Positions 38,271 through 47,625 of a stretch of 64,000 nucleotides of DNA are shown here, in pieces. The number at the start of each line of letters is the position of its first letter. The stretch's first letter is position 1. The notes beneath the pieces were generated by a model. The model was not told the DNA's origin, ran no database searches, and saw only the letters and a program-made list of their open reading frames with translations. Position numbers and translations under genes: made by a program. This DNA is from Herbaspirillum sp. alder98 (lineage in GTDB: Bacteria; Pseudomonadota; Gammaproteobacteria; Burkholderiales; Burkholderiaceae_D), in the NCBI RefSeq assembly GCF_020179755.1, contig NZ_JAIUCY010000016.1, positions 21,103 through 85,102 on the forward strand, written 5' to 3'.

Positions 38271-39119
38271 TTACAGGCGTGCCTTGGCCGCCTGATAGGC
38301 CGCATACACCTTGGCAAATACCGGACCCGGACGGCCGGCGCCGACCGTCTTGCCGTCCAGCATGACCACCGGCAGCACTTCCTTGCTGGCCGACGACAGG
38401 ATCAGCTCGTCGGCGGCAAAGACCTCATCGCGCCCGATGCGGCGCGCCTCGAGTGCAATGCCCTGCTCGGCGCACAGCTCTTCCATCAAGCCGTAGCGGA
38501 TCCCTTCCAGGATCAGGTTGTCCTTGGGCGGGGCCGAGATCCTGCCGTCCTTGACCACCCACACATTGGAGGAGGATGCCTCCGACAGGAAGCCATCACG
38601 GAACTGGATCGCCTCGGTCACTTCGTGCTCGGCGGCGAACTGGGCGGCCAGCACGTTGCCCAGCAACGACGTGGCCTTGATCTGGCAATTGAGCCAGCGA
38701 CGGTCTTCGAGGGTGACGCAGGCGACGCCCTTTTCAATCGCCGCCGCCGATGGCAACGCCATGGCATTGGTCATGATGAAGACGGTCGGCACGACCTCTT
38801 TCGGGAAGGCATGGGCGCGCTTGGCCACGCCGCGGGTGACCTGGATGTAGATCATCTGGTCGTCCAGGTCATTGGCCTGCACCACCTGATCGATCAGCGC
38901 CAGCCAGGCCGCTTCGTCATGCGGATTCGGAATGCCGATGGTGTGCAGGCTGCGAAACAGGCGGGCGATATGCTGGGTGCCGCGAAATGGCTTGCGGCGA
39001 TACATCGGGATCACCTCATAGACGCCGTCGCCGAAGATGAAACCGCGATCAAGCACGGGAATGCGGGCTTCGGACAGCGGTGTCAGGGCGCCGTTGAGAT
39101 AGACGATGGGGTCGTTCAT
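38271..39119 (-). CDS. class IV aminotransferase, D-amino-acid aminotransferase type
   Basis: The 282-residue PLP enzyme has the class IV fold with VLDRGFIFGDGVYEV near residue 22, the PLP lysine in QIKATSLLGN and the phosphate-binding EASSSNVWVV. It resembles D-alanine aminotransferase (Dat), which interconverts D-alanine and D-glutamate precursors of cell wall; a branched-chain or aminodeoxychorismate role cannot be excluded. It lies 142 bases upstream of DUF493-lipB-lipA on the same strand. GGAAAGC precedes the ATG. Confidence 0.9.
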   Translation of the reverse strand: MNDPIVYLNGALTPLSEARIPVLDRGFIFGDGVYEVIPMYRRKPFRGTQHIARLFRSLHTIGIPNPHDEAAWLALIDQVVQANDLDDQMIYIQVTRGVAKRAHAFPKEVVPTVFIMTNAMALPSAAAIEKGVACVTLEDRRWLNCQIKATSLLGNVLAAQFAAEHEVTEAIQFRDGFLSEASSSNVWVVKDGRISAPPKDNLILEGIRYGLMEELCAEQGIALEARRIGRDEVFAADELILSSASKEVLPVVMLDGKTVGAGRPGPVFAKVYAAYQAAKARL

Positions 39120-39162
39120 GGTGAGCTTTCCGGGTTCGATGTCAGAGAAGAGGCTTGGTCGC

Positions 39163-39190
39163 TGCAGCCAGCGCCATTGCGCTGGCTGCA
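39163..39190. terminator. strong hairpin downstream of the SbmA/YddA-like gene
   Basis: TGCAGCCAGCGC and its perfect complement form a 12-base-pair stem with a CATT loop, between the ABC gene stop (39246) and the aminotransferase start. There is no T run on the minus strand, so it is a possible but atypical terminator. Confidence 0.45.
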
Positions 39191-39245
39191 TTGTTGCATA
39201 GGCATGCCGGCCAGGTTATGCGAAAACGGCATTCACCTATCGGGA

Positions 39246-40994
39246 TCACAACGGCGACATGCGCACCGCATATCCGCCCTCCTCGACCGGCGCGAAATGC
39301 CAGCGCTGGCCATGAAAACGCGCCAGGGTCTCGCGGTGCGCAATGCTGATCACGGTCACCCCCGGCAGCTCGCGCGGCAAGGCGCTGTAGAGCACCTCCT
39401 CGGTCTCACCGTCCATCGCGCTGCTGGCCTCATCCAGGAACACCAGTTGCGGCCGATTCAGGAACACCCGCACAAACGCCAGTCGCTGCTGCTCGCCGGG
39501 CGACAGCACATTGCTCCACTGCGCCACCTGATCCAGCCGTGCCGCCAGATGCCCCAGGCGGCACAACGACAGATACCGCACAATCGCCTGATCATCGACA
39601 CTGCCCTCGGCGGCCGGATAAGACAGCGCCGCGCGCAAGCTACCGATGGGCAGGTAGCTGCGTTGCGGCAGGAACATCACTGCCGCCGCAACCGGCAAGC
39701 CGATGCCGCCCCGGCCATAGGGCCAGATATCGGCCAGGGCGCGCATCAGGGTCGACTTGCCGGACCCGGACGGCCCGCTGACCAGGATGTGTTCACCCGA
39801 CTCGACCCGGGCGTCGAAATCGTTGAGCAGCACCGCGCCATCCGGCAATGACAGCTGCAGGCCGTCGATCGTCAGCGCCGAGCCGGCATGCCGCTGGACG
39901 ACGATCGCACCGGTGTTGGCCTGGGCGCGCTCGACATCGGCGTTGAAGCCGGCCAGCCGGTTGACGCTGGCCTTCCAGCTGGCCAGCGTGGTGAAGGCGT
40001 TGATGAACCAGGACAACGCGTCCTGCACCTGGCCGAAGGCATTGCTGATCTGCATCAGCACGCCGAGCGTGATGGCACCCGAGAAATAGCGGGGCGCCGA
40101 CACCAGCAACGGGAAGATCACCGCGAACTGGCCATAGAAATTGACCGCGACGTTGAGCCGCTTGGTCACCCCCATGATGGACCACCAGTTGCTGCGGATG
40201 GCCGCCAGCCGCGCGCCCAGCTGCGCGCGTTCCTGGCCCTCGCCGCGATACAGCGCAACCGCCTCGGCGTGTTCGCGCACGCGGATCAGGCCGAAACGGT
40301 AGTTGGCCTCCAGCCGTTCCTGTGTAAAGTTCAAGCCCACCAGTGGCCGGCCGATCCACCACACCACGCCCGAGCCGACGATGGCGTAGGCCACCGCAAA
40401 CCACACCATGTAGCCGGGAATGGACCACGCGTGGCCGAACGCTGCCAGCGAGACCGGCCCGCTGACCGTCCACAGGATGTGCACGAACGACAGCAACGTC
40501 ACGCCGCTGGAGATGAACCCGAGCACCAGCGAAAGGGTGTCGGAGGTGAGCGCGTTGAGGTCTTCGGCGATACGCTGGTCGGGGTTGTCGGCCAGGTGCG
40601 CGGCGTGGTCCTGCTCGATGCGATAGTAGGCGCGATGGGCCAGCCAGTGATCCATGTAGCGCTCGCTCATCCAGTAGCGCCAGCGCATCTGCAAGCCCTG
40701 GCGCAGGTAGACGCTGTAGATGGCGACCGCGATGAAGATGAACGCCAGCCACGAGAACTGCCACAGCAGGGACTTGAACTGCGGGAAATCGTGCGCCTGC
40801 AGGACATCGTAGAGATCACGGTTCCACGAATTGAGGCGCACGTTGATGTAGACCATGCCCAGGTTGAGCGCGATGATAGCGGCCAGCAGCCCCAGGGCGC
40901 GCCACTTCTGGTCGGATACCCAGAACGGCCGGATCAGGCGCCAGATGGCAGCCCGCCCGGTGGCAGGCGGTGTGGCAGGTTGAGCAGCTTGCAT
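39246..40994 (-). CDS. SbmA/YddA-like ABC transporter, fused permease and ATPase
   Basis: The 582-residue protein has an N-terminal membrane domain of the ABC_membrane_2 / SbmA-BacA type (about 1-345) with WALNLG-like first helices and LNSWNRDLYDVLQ, a hallmark of the family. The C-terminal ATPase has Walker A GPSGSGKST, signature LSPGEQQR and Walker B LVFLDEASSAMD. Relatives import peptides, long-chain acyl-CoA or vitamin B12-like compounds; the substrate here is unknown. The start at 40994 has CGGGAT upstream; the frame extends to 41201 across bioD's end without support. It follows bioD by 58 bases. Confidence 0.9.
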   Translation of the reverse strand: MQAAQPATPPATGRAAIWRLIRPFWVSDQKWRALGLLAAIIALNLGMVYINVRLNSWNRDLYDVLQAHDFPQFKSLLWQFSWLAFIFIAVAIYSVYLRQGLQMRWRYWMSERYMDHWLAHRAYYRIEQDHAAHLADNPDQRIAEDLNALTSDTLSLVLGFISSGVTLLSFVHILWTVSGPVSLAAFGHAWSIPGYMVWFAVAYAIVGSGVVWWIGRPLVGLNFTQERLEANYRFGLIRVREHAEAVALYRGEGQERAQLGARLAAIRSNWWSIMGVTKRLNVAVNFYGQFAVIFPLLVSAPRYFSGAITLGVLMQISNAFGQVQDALSWFINAFTTLASWKASVNRLAGFNADVERAQANTGAIVVQRHAGSALTIDGLQLSLPDGAVLLNDFDARVESGEHILVSGPSGSGKSTLMRALADIWPYGRGGIGLPVAAAVMFLPQRSYLPIGSLRAALSYPAAEGSVDDQAIVRYLSLCRLGHLAARLDQVAQWSNVLSPGEQQRLAFVRVFLNRPQLVFLDEASSAMDGETEEVLYSALPRELPGVTVISIAHRETLARFHGQRWHFAPVEEGGYAVRMSPL

Positions 40995-41052
40995 GATTCG
41001 ATCCCGGCGATTTATCCGGGGTCCAGCTTGCCGCGCCAGACTTAAGCCAACC

Positions 41053-41805
41053 TTAAGCTGGCCCCTGCGCGGACGGCAAACGCGTGCTGCCTGCCAATTC
41101 CGACATTCCCCATAATCCCAATGGGCGCGGATCCAGCAGCCGCGCCGCCTGGGCGGCATCGATGCCCGGCGCCCACGGCAAGACACCCAGCAGCGGCGCA
41201 TCGATGCGCTGCCTGAGACTGTCGATCATCGCCCCGGCGACAGGCTCATGCGGATCGATGCGGTTGGCGACCCAACCCGCCAGCGGGAGCGATCTGGCCC
41301 GGATCGCCTGCTGGGTCAACAGCGCATGATTGATGCACCCCAGCCTTATTCCCACCACCAGGATCATCGGCAAACCCAGCCTGGCGGCGAGACTGTCGCT
41401 GTTGCTGGCATCGTCCAGCGGCACCATGAAGCCACCGGCGCCCTCGACCACCACCATCTGCGAGCGGGCGGCAATCGCACGGTAGCAAGCTGCTATGTGG
41501 CCGATGTCGATGGTCACGCCCTCTTCGGCCGCAGCGATGTGCGGCGCCGTGGCACGCCTGAAAAGATAAGGGTTCACCAGCGCCGGCGGCAGATCGACAT
41601 TGGCCACCGCGCGCAGTGCCTGGGCGTCTTCATTGCACCATCGCTGGCCGTCATGAAAGGCGCCGGAAGCCACCGGCTTCATGCCGGCCGTGCGCAATCC
41701 GTTCTGCACGAACAGGCTGACCAGCGCCGACGCCACCAGGGTCTTGCCCACGCCGGTGTCGGTGCCGGTGACGAACAGGCCGCGCGCCGATGCAGTCTCG
41801 CTCAT
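41053..41805 (-). CDS. bioD: dethiobiotin synthetase
   Basis: The 250-residue enzyme closes the ureido ring of dethiobiotin from 7,8-diaminopelargonate, CO2 and ATP. Walker A GTDTGVGKT (12-20), MKPVASGA and VEGAGGFMVPL are the family signatures. The start overlaps the bioA stop as ATGA, so the operon is translationally coupled. It is the last biotin gene of the operon; bioB is not in this window. The tail after residue 225 is variable. Confidence 0.96.
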   Translation of the reverse strand: MSETASARGLFVTGTDTGVGKTLVASALVSLFVQNGLRTAGMKPVASGAFHDGQRWCNEDAQALRAVANVDLPPALVNPYLFRRATAPHIAAAEEGVTIDIGHIAACYRAIAARSQMVVVEGAGGFMVPLDDASNSDSLAARLGLPMILVVGIRLGCINHALLTQQAIRARSLPLAGWVANRIDPHEPVAGAMIDSLRQRIDAPLLGVLPWAPGIDAAQAARLLDPRPLGLWGMSELAGSTRLPSAQGPA

Positions 41806-43145
41806 GCGCCCGCCATCACCGCGTCGAACACCTGATGCACGCGCTGCCCCAGCCATTGCGCCTGTTCGTCATCCAGGATGTAGGGCGGCATCAGGTAAAG
41901 CGTGTTGCCGATCGGACGCATCAACAGCTCGCAGCGCGCAGCCTCGCTGGCGAACCGGCGCGAAAAGCTGGCGGCGGCGGCCGGGTCGCCGATGCGCGCG
42001 TCGCAGGCCCAGATCATGCCGGTACGCCGGTAATGGACGAGTCGCGGATCCTGCGCCAGCGGCTGCAGCGCGGTCTCCATGGTTTGCGCCCAGCGGCGAT
42101 TGCGTTCCAGCACCTGCTCGTCCTCGAAGATCGCCAGCGTTTCCAGCGCAGCACGACAGGCCAGCGGATTACCGGTATAGGAGTGCGAATGCAGGAAGCC
42201 GCGCTGCGCATCGTCGTCATAGAAGGCCTGGTAGATGTGCTCCTGCGCCATCACCAGCGAGAGCGGCAGGTAGCCGCCGCTGATGCCCTTGGACAGGCAC
42301 AGCAGGTCGGGCCAGACGCCGGACTGCTCGCAAGCGAAAAAGCTGCCGCTGCGCCCGCACCCGACCGCGATTTCGTCGGCGATCAAATGCGCGCCATAGG
42401 TGTCGCACAACGCGCGCACGCCAGCGACATACGTGGCGTCATGCATGGCCATGCCGTTGGCGCATTGCACCAGCGGCTCGACGATGACGGCGGCAATATG
42501 GCCGTGGCGGCGCTGCAGCAACTGCTCCAGTTGCGCCAGCGCTGCCGCGGCCACGTCGGCGCCGCTTTCGCCCGGCCGTGCCTGTCGCGCGTCGGGTGAG
42601 GCCGCGACATGGGCTGGCCGCAGCAGGGTCTCGTAGGGCGCGCGGAACAATGCGGTGTCGGTCACGCCCAGCGCGCCCAGGGTCTCGCCGTGATAGCCGC
42701 CGGCCACGCAGATGAACTCGGTCTTGTCGGCATGACCGGTATTGCGCCAGGCGTGCACGCTCATCTTCAATGCGATCTCCACCGCCGATGCGCCGTCGGA
42801 GGCATAGAAGCAGCGTCCCAGCATGTGGCCGGTCAGTGCCGAGAGCTTTTCCGACAGCGCCACCACCGGCTCATGCGTGAAGCCGGCCAGCATCGCATGC
42901 TCCAGCCGGCCCAACTGATCGACCAGGGCGCCATTGATGCGCGCATTGGTATGCCCGAACAGGTTGACCCACCATGAACTGATCGCGTCCAGGTAACGCC
43001 GGCCGTCGGCGTCGACAAGCCACGCGCCGTTGCCGCTGGCGACGGCAATCGGCGGCACGCTTTCATGGTGACGCATCTGCGTGCAGGGATGCCAGACGTT
43101 GCGCAGGCTGCGTGACACCAGTTCTTGCGACCGTGGCGCGCTCAT
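41802..43145 (-). CDS. bioA: adenosylmethionine-8-amino-7-oxononanoate aminotransferase
   Basis: The 447-residue PLP enzyme converts KAPA to DAPA with S-adenosylmethionine as amino donor. Landmarks are VWHPCTQM near the N terminus (contacts the substrate), YASDGASAVEIALKMS, ADEIAVGCGRSG and the PLP lysine in LSKGISGGYLPL. The ATG at 43145 overlaps the bioF stop (ATGA), and its stop overlaps bioD. A frame reading on to 43712 crosses bioF and is not coding. Confidence 0.97.
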   Translation of the reverse strand: MSAPRSQELVSRSLRNVWHPCTQMRHHESVPPIAVASGNGAWLVDADGRRYLDAISSWWVNLFGHTNARINGALVDQLGRLEHAMLAGFTHEPVVALSEKLSALTGHMLGRCFYASDGASAVEIALKMSVHAWRNTGHADKTEFICVAGGYHGETLGALGVTDTALFRAPYETLLRPAHVAASPDARQARPGESGADVAAAALAQLEQLLQRRHGHIAAVIVEPLVQCANGMAMHDATYVAGVRALCDTYGAHLIADEIAVGCGRSGSFFACEQSGVWPDLLCLSKGISGGYLPLSLVMAQEHIYQAFYDDDAQRGFLHSHSYTGNPLACRAALETLAIFEDEQVLERNRRWAQTMETALQPLAQDPRLVHYRRTGMIWACDARIGDPAAAASFSRRFASEAARCELLMRPIGNTLYLMPPYILDDEQAQWLGQRVHQVFDAVMAGA

Positions 43146-44299
43146 GGCAAGTCCTCGGCCGCCTGCTGCAGCGCGCCGATCAATTGCGCCACATGCTCGG
43201 GGGTATGGTGCGCCGACAGGCTGATGCGCAGCCGCGCCGTGCCCTTGGGCACGGTCGGGGGGCAGATCGCCGGCACCCAGATCGCCTGCTCGCGCAAGCG
43301 CTGCGCCAGTGCCCGCGCGCCGGCATTGTCGCCGACGATGAGCGGCTGGATCGGGGTCATGGAAGGCAGCAGTTGCCAGGGCAATCCGGCCAGGCCTTGT
43401 GCCAGCTGCGCCGCCAGTTGCGTCAACCGTGCGCGCCGCCATTGATCGCGCGCGATGATGGCCAGGCTGGCCGACGTCGCCGCCGCCAGCAGGGGCGGAC
43501 TGGCGGTCGAGAACATATAGGTGCGGGCGCGTTGCATGATCCACTCGATCAAGCCGCCATCGCCGGCCACGAATGCACCCGCCACGCCGGCGGCCTTGCC
43601 CAGCGTGCCGATGCAGATCACATGCGGCGCGCTCACCGCCGCGTGCGCCAGGCTGCCTCGTCCCTGTGGCCCGAGTACCCCGAAACCGTGGGCATCGTCC
43701 ACCAGCAACCATGCGTCATGACGGCCGCACAGTTCGGCCAGCTCGGCCAGTGGCGCAAGGTCGCCGTCCATGCTGAAGACGGCGTCGGTGACCACCAGCT
43801 TGCGCCGTGCCTTGCTGCGGGCCAGCACCTGTTCCAGCCGTTCGATATTGTTGTGCGGAAAAATGCGCAGCTGCGCGCCGCACAGGCGTGCGCCGTCGAT
43901 CAGCGAGGCATGGCTCAGGCGATCCAGGAACACCGCATCACCTGCACCGACAAGCGCGCCGATGACGCCGATGTTGGCCATGTAGCCGCACGAAAAATAG
44001 AGCGCACGCGGCATGCCGGTGAAAGCCGCCAGATCGTGCTCCAGCGTCTCGTGCGCCATGCTGTGACCGGAAATCAGCGCCGAGGCGGCCGCGCCCATCC
44101 CGTATTCGTCGGCGGCCCTCACGCCGGCAGCGACGATCTCGGGATGGTTGGCCAGGCCCAGGTAATCATTGCTGCAAAAGGACAGGGTCGTTCTTCCATC
44201 CACGTCCAGCAGCGGCCCCTGCGCGCCGGCCACCACGCGGCGGGTGCGCAGCAGGCTGCTAGCGCCGAGCGCGGCGAGGTCTTGCGTGAAGTCATGCAT
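43142..44299 (-). CDS. bioF: 8-amino-7-oxononanoate synthase
   Basis: The 385-residue PLP enzyme joins pimeloyl thioester and alanine to give KAPA. Conserved parts are LSFCSNDYLGLANHP, GSALISG-like ASALISGHSMAHETLE, DDAHGFGVLG and the PLP lysine in GTLGKAAGVAGAF. The ATG at 44299 has AGGAG upstream and lies within the last 8 bases of the P450 gene. This overlap ties the supply of pimeloyl thioester by the P450 to the next enzyme in the pathway. Confidence 0.97.
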   Translation of the reverse strand: MHDFTQDLAALGASSLLRTRRVVAGAQGPLLDVDGRTTLSFCSNDYLGLANHPEIVAAGVRAADEYGMGAAASALISGHSMAHETLEHDLAAFTGMPRALYFSCGYMANIGVIGALVGAGDAVFLDRLSHASLIDGARLCGAQLRIFPHNNIERLEQVLARSKARRKLVVTDAVFSMDGDLAPLAELAELCGRHDAWLLVDDAHGFGVLGPQGRGSLAHAAVSAPHVICIGTLGKAAGVAGAFVAGDGGLIEWIMQRARTYMFSTASPPLLAAATSASLAIIARDQWRRARLTQLAAQLAQGLAGLPWQLLPSMTPIQPLIVGDNAGARALAQRLREQAIWVPAICPPTVPKGTARLRISLSAHHTPEHVAQLIGALQQAAEDLP

Positions 44300-45536
44300 G
44301 GGATTGGCTCCTGGTACCGATGGACAGGTGTTGCAACGCGCGGTAGGCCGAGTTGTCCTGCCACACGGGTGCTGCGGCGCCAAGCCTGAGTTCTGGCATG
44401 ACGCGCATCAGCGCGGTGAATGCGATTTCCGCCTCCAGCTGTGTCAGCGCCGCGCCCAGGCAGACGTGCGGGCCATGACCGAAAGAAAGGTGGTTGCCTT
44501 CGGCGCGGCGGATATCGAAGCGACCGGGATCCGAAAACCGCTGCGCATCGTGATTGGCCGCCCCGATATGCAGAATGGCCAGGTCGCCCCGTTTCATGCG
44601 CTGGCCGTTCAACTCGATGTCGGCCACCAGTCGCCGTCCGGTGTACTGCACCGGGCTGTCATAGCGCAGCATCTCGCGCACCGCCGCCGGCAGCCCCTGC
44701 GGCGAAGCCTTCAGCGCCGCCCATTGCGCGGGATGCCGCAGCAACGCCAGCAAGCCATTGCCGAGCAGGTTGCGGGTAGTCTCGTAACCGGCGAACAACA
44801 GCGTGCAGCACTGCGCCAGCGCTTCGATGGCGGTCAGGCGATGCGCCTGCCGTGCATCGACGATGCGCGCCAGCAGGCCATCTGCGGCGATGGCATCAGG
44901 CGTGGCCATGACCTGCGCAAAGAAGTCGCACATGTCGGCTAGCGCCTGTTGCGCGGCGCGGGTCTGTCGTACATCTGGCGTGGGGCTACCGATGAAGGCG
45001 GCGAGATCGCTCGCCCAGTCGATGAATGCATCGGGGACCAGACCGGCGATGCCGAGCAGGTTGGCGATCACCAGCGCCGGCAAAGGACGCGCGAAGGCCT
45101 GCACGAAATCGAATTCGCCGACGCGATCGGTCTCGATGCGCGCGATCAGGCGATCTGCCATCGTGGCGATGAATGGCGTCTGCCGTTGCAGGTCGCCAGG
45201 CTTGAAACCGACCTGGACCACCGCCCGCAAGCGTCGATGCGCACGGCCATCGACGAACAACAGCGAACGCGCGAACACACGCTTGAACTGCACCTGTGCG
45301 GGGGACATCGCCGCCCTGCCATCCACCGCGGCCAGGCCGCTGTTGATCCAGCGCGCAGCACGACGGACGGAAAAACGCGGGTCGCGCAGTGCCATGGCGA
45401 CGTCGTCATAGCGGGTCAACAGCCACGCGCCGCCGCAGTAGTCTTCACTCCACACAGGCCCTGCGGCGACATGCATGGCCGCCGCTGCAGGCAGCACGGC
45501 CTGCTGCCCGATGGGGCCGATATCGCTGAGGCGCAT
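44292..45536 (-). CDS. cytochrome P450 heading the biotin operon
   Basis: The 414-residue soluble P450 has the I-helix motif AGYETT (249-254), the ExxR pair Glu288/Arg291 and the haem loop FGHGPHVCLG with Cys359. It has no membrane anchor, as usual for bacterial class I enzymes. As first gene of an overlapping P450-bioF-bioA-bioD operon it is best explained as a BioI-like enzyme that cleaves long acyl chains (on ACP) to pimeloyl thioester, the first precursor of biotin. That role is inferred from context; BioI of Bacillus is the known example. The redox partner is not encoded nearby. Confidence 0.88.
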   Translation of the reverse strand: MRLSDIGPIGQQAVLPAAAAMHVAAGPVWSEDYCGGAWLLTRYDDVAMALRDPRFSVRRAARWINSGLAAVDGRAAMSPAQVQFKRVFARSLLFVDGRAHRRLRAVVQVGFKPGDLQRQTPFIATMADRLIARIETDRVGEFDFVQAFARPLPALVIANLLGIAGLVPDAFIDWASDLAAFIGSPTPDVRQTRAAQQALADMCDFFAQVMATPDAIAADGLLARIVDARQAHRLTAIEALAQCCTLLFAGYETTRNLLGNGLLALLRHPAQWAALKASPQGLPAAVREMLRYDSPVQYTGRRLVADIELNGQRMKRGDLAILHIGAANHDAQRFSDPGRFDIRRAEGNHLSFGHGPHVCLGAALTQLEAEIAFTALMRVMPELRLGAAAPVWQDNSAYRALQHLSIGTRSQSHA

Positions 45537-45545
45537 AGATAAAAT

Positions 45546-45582
45546 CCGAAGCAAGGTTTAAGCAACTCAAGTTTTGCTTCGG
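45546..45582 (-). promoter_or_regulatory. hairpin in the leader of the P450-bio operon
   Basis: CCGAAGCAA (45546-45554) and TTGCTTCGG (45574-45582) are perfect 9-base arms around a 19-base loop. On the minus strand the hairpin lies between the predicted -10 and the P450 start and could influence mRNA stability or translation. Confidence 0.45.
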
Positions 45583-45585
45583 CGG

Positions 45586-45615
45586 ATTCTATCGTCGCGC
45601 TTTCTCATTCAACAA
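45586..45615 (-). promoter_or_regulatory. predicted promoter of the P450-bioFAD operon
   Basis: On the minus strand TTGTTG (45615-45610) and TAGAAT (45591-45586) are 18 bases apart. The -10 is a good match, the -35 weaker. The palindrome at 45614-45633 touches the -35. Confidence 0.5.
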
Positions 45616-45633
45616 TCTATATTTGCATAGATT
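45614..45633. promoter_or_regulatory. palindromic operator candidate of the biotin operon
   Basis: AATCTAT and ATAGATT form perfect arms around ATTTGC. An overlapping sequence, TTATCTACAA (45632-45641), differs by one base from TTATCTATAA, the site type recognised by the GntR-family biotin regulator BioR in alphaproteobacteria. The position over the -35 element fits repression. Confidence 0.5.
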
Positions 45634-45641
45634 ATCTACAA

Positions 45642-45927
45642 ATGAGCGGCACGAAAATCGCCTCGATAAGCGTCGTCGATCCACGCCAGCGCTGCTTGCT
45701 GATCCCGCGCGACAGGAACATCGTGGTCCCTATCGCGCCGATAAAAACAAACAATCGCCGCCCCCCTATTGAGACCGCGCACCCAGCACCCATCTGCCGT
45801 CCACCATACCTCATCAGTGAATAGACACCACGCGATGCGTACCTCGAAGCGACAGCTAATACCTCCGTATAGTTGGCGGCGCGGGGCAGGACGGCAATAA
45901 TCCGCACACCAACCTCAAGGGGAAGAC
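45642..45927. other. intergenic stretch without recognisable gene
   Basis: Together with the operon leader this makes a 391-base gap between the P450 gene and the chemoreceptor. Short open frames on both strands here have no ribosome-binding site and no recognisable domain. The promoter of the chemoreceptor must lie here, but I could not point to one. Confidence 0.5.
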
Positions 45928-47625
45928 ATGAACAACAACAAGAGCGCCACACTTAGCGTGGCGGCACGCCTGGCATTGAGTTTCGCGCTGGTACTGGCAA
46001 TGATGCTGGTGCTGACCGTGGTCAGTATCGTCAAGGTCAATGCCATCGAGGGCAGCCTCACCACGGTCAGCGAAGACAACAACGTCAAGCAGCGCTATGC
46101 GATCAACTTTCGCGGCAGCGTACACGACCGCGCCATCGCCTTGCGCGACCTGACCCTGGTCGACGACAAGGACGTGGGGGACGTGCTGACCACTATCGCC
46201 AAACTGGACAGCGACTACCAGCAGTCGGCCAAGCCGCTCGACGCCATCTTCGCGGGCGAACGCGGTCGCCAGGTGCGCCCCGAGGAACGCGCCGACCTCG
46301 ACCGGATCAAGGCGGTCGAAGCGCGCGCCATGCCGCTGGCGGCCAACATCATCGCCGCCCGCAATGCCGGCAATGTCGATGCGGCGCGCCAGATGATGCT
46401 GACGCAAGCCAAGCCGGCCTTCGCCGAATGGCTGGCGTCGATCAACAAGTTCATCGACCTGCAGGAAAGCATGAGCCAGGCCGAATCGGCCAAGGCGCGC
46501 TCTACTGCGCGTGGCTTCCAGGCCTTCATGCTGGTGCTGCTGGGCGCTTCGCTGGTGGCGGGCGCGGTACTGGCGATGCTGATTACCCGTTCGATTCGCA
46601 GCGCATTGGGCGCCGAGCCGGATGAAGTCAAGGAGCTGGCGCTGGCGGTGGACCGGGGCGAGCTGTATCACGAAGTGGCGCTGCGTCGCCGCGATGGCGG
46701 CAACCACCGCAGCATCATGGCGGCCTTGTCCGAGATGAGCGGTAACCTGCGCGCCACGGTCACCGAAGTGCGCGATGCAGCTACCGACGTGGCCACCATC
46801 AGCGCCCAGATCGCCGCCGGCAACAGCGACCTCTCGGCGCGCACCGAAGACCAGGCCGCATCGCTCGAAGAAACCGCCTCGGCCATGGAGCAACTGACCT
46901 CGACCGTGAAGCAGAACGACGCCAACGCCAAGCAAGCCAATGAACTGGCGCGCAACGCCTCCGAGATCGCCAAGCAGGGTGGCGCCATCGTCGGTGAGGT
47001 GGTGCACACGATGGCCTCCATCAATGATTCGTCGCGCAAGATCGTCGACATCATCAGCGTCATCGATGGCATCGCCTTCCAGACCAATATCCTGGCGCTG
47101 AATGCCGCCGTTGAGGCCGCGCGTGCCGGTGAACAGGGCCGAGGCTTCGCCGTGGTCGCCACCGAAGTGCGCAGCCTGGCGCAACGCAGCTCGGCTGCCG
47201 CCAAGGAGGTCAAGCAGCTGATCGACAACTCGGTCGAGAATGTCGAGGCCGGCACCCGCTTGGTCGAGAACGCCGGCCGCACCATGGAACAGATCGTCGT
47301 CAGCGTGCAGCACGTGACCGACGTCATGGGCGAGATCTCGTCGGCCAGCCACGAACAGAGCCTGGGCATCGAGGAAGTCCACAAGGCGATCGCCCTGATG
47401 GACCAGGTGACCCAGCACAACGCCGCGCTGGTGGAGCAGGCCAGTTCGGCGGTGGCCACGCTGCAGGACCAGGCGTTGAACCTGACCCATGCCGTCGGCG
47501 TGTTCCAGCTCGAAGCGCCGAGCGCCGCTGCCGCGACCGTGCCCGCCAACAATGTGCTGCCGCTGCGCAGCATCGATGGCGGCCGCATCAATCCGGCCCC
47601 GGCGCTGGAGCGCGCATATGGCTGA
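45928..47625 (+). CDS. methyl-accepting chemotaxis protein
   Basis: The 565-residue receptor has a membrane helix at about 13-35, a periplasmic 4HB sensor to about residue 190 (with the [28 protein letters not shown] region, quoted in part as [15 protein letters not shown]), a second helix near 195-215, an atypical short HAMP-like linker and the conserved signalling tip [28 protein letters not shown] precedes the ATG. Its last 8 bases overlap the start of a GAF-GGDEF-EAL gene, linking chemoreception and c-di-GMP signalling in one transcript. Ligand unknown. Confidence 0.94.
   Translation: MNNNKSATLSVAARLALSFALVLAMMLVLTVVSIVKVNAIEGSLTTVSEDNNVKQRYAINFRGSVHDRAIALRDLTLVDDKDVGDVLTTIAKLDSDYQQSAKPLDAIFAGERGRQVRPEERADLDRIKAVEARAMPLAANIIAARNAGNVDAARQMMLTQAKPAFAEWLASINKFIDLQESMSQAESAKARSTARGFQAFMLVLLGASLVAGAVLAMLITRSIRSALGAEPDEVKELALAVDRGELYHEVALRRRDGGNHRSIMAALSEMSGNLRATVTEVRDAATDVATISAQIAAGNSDLSARTEDQAASLEETASAMEQLTSTVKQNDANAKQANELARNASEIAKQGGAIVGEVVHTMASINDSSRKIVDIISVIDGIAFQTNILALNAAVEAARAGEQGRGFAVVATEVRSLAQRSSAAAKEVKQLIDNSVENVEAGTRLVENAGRTMEQIVVSVQHVTDVMGEISSASHEQSLGIEEVHKAIALMDQVTQHNAALVEQASSAVATLQDQALNLTHAVGVFQLEAPSAAAATVPANNVLPLRSIDGGRINPAPALERAYG

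Noticed and set aside
39888..41045. 385-codon plus-strand open frame opposite the SbmA/YddA-like gene
   Set aside because: Antisense shadow of a well-supported ABC transporter.
45632..45952. Minus-strand 106-codon frame before the chemoreceptor
   Set aside because: No ribosome-binding site, no recognisable domain, overlaps the chemoreceptor start and the biotin operator.
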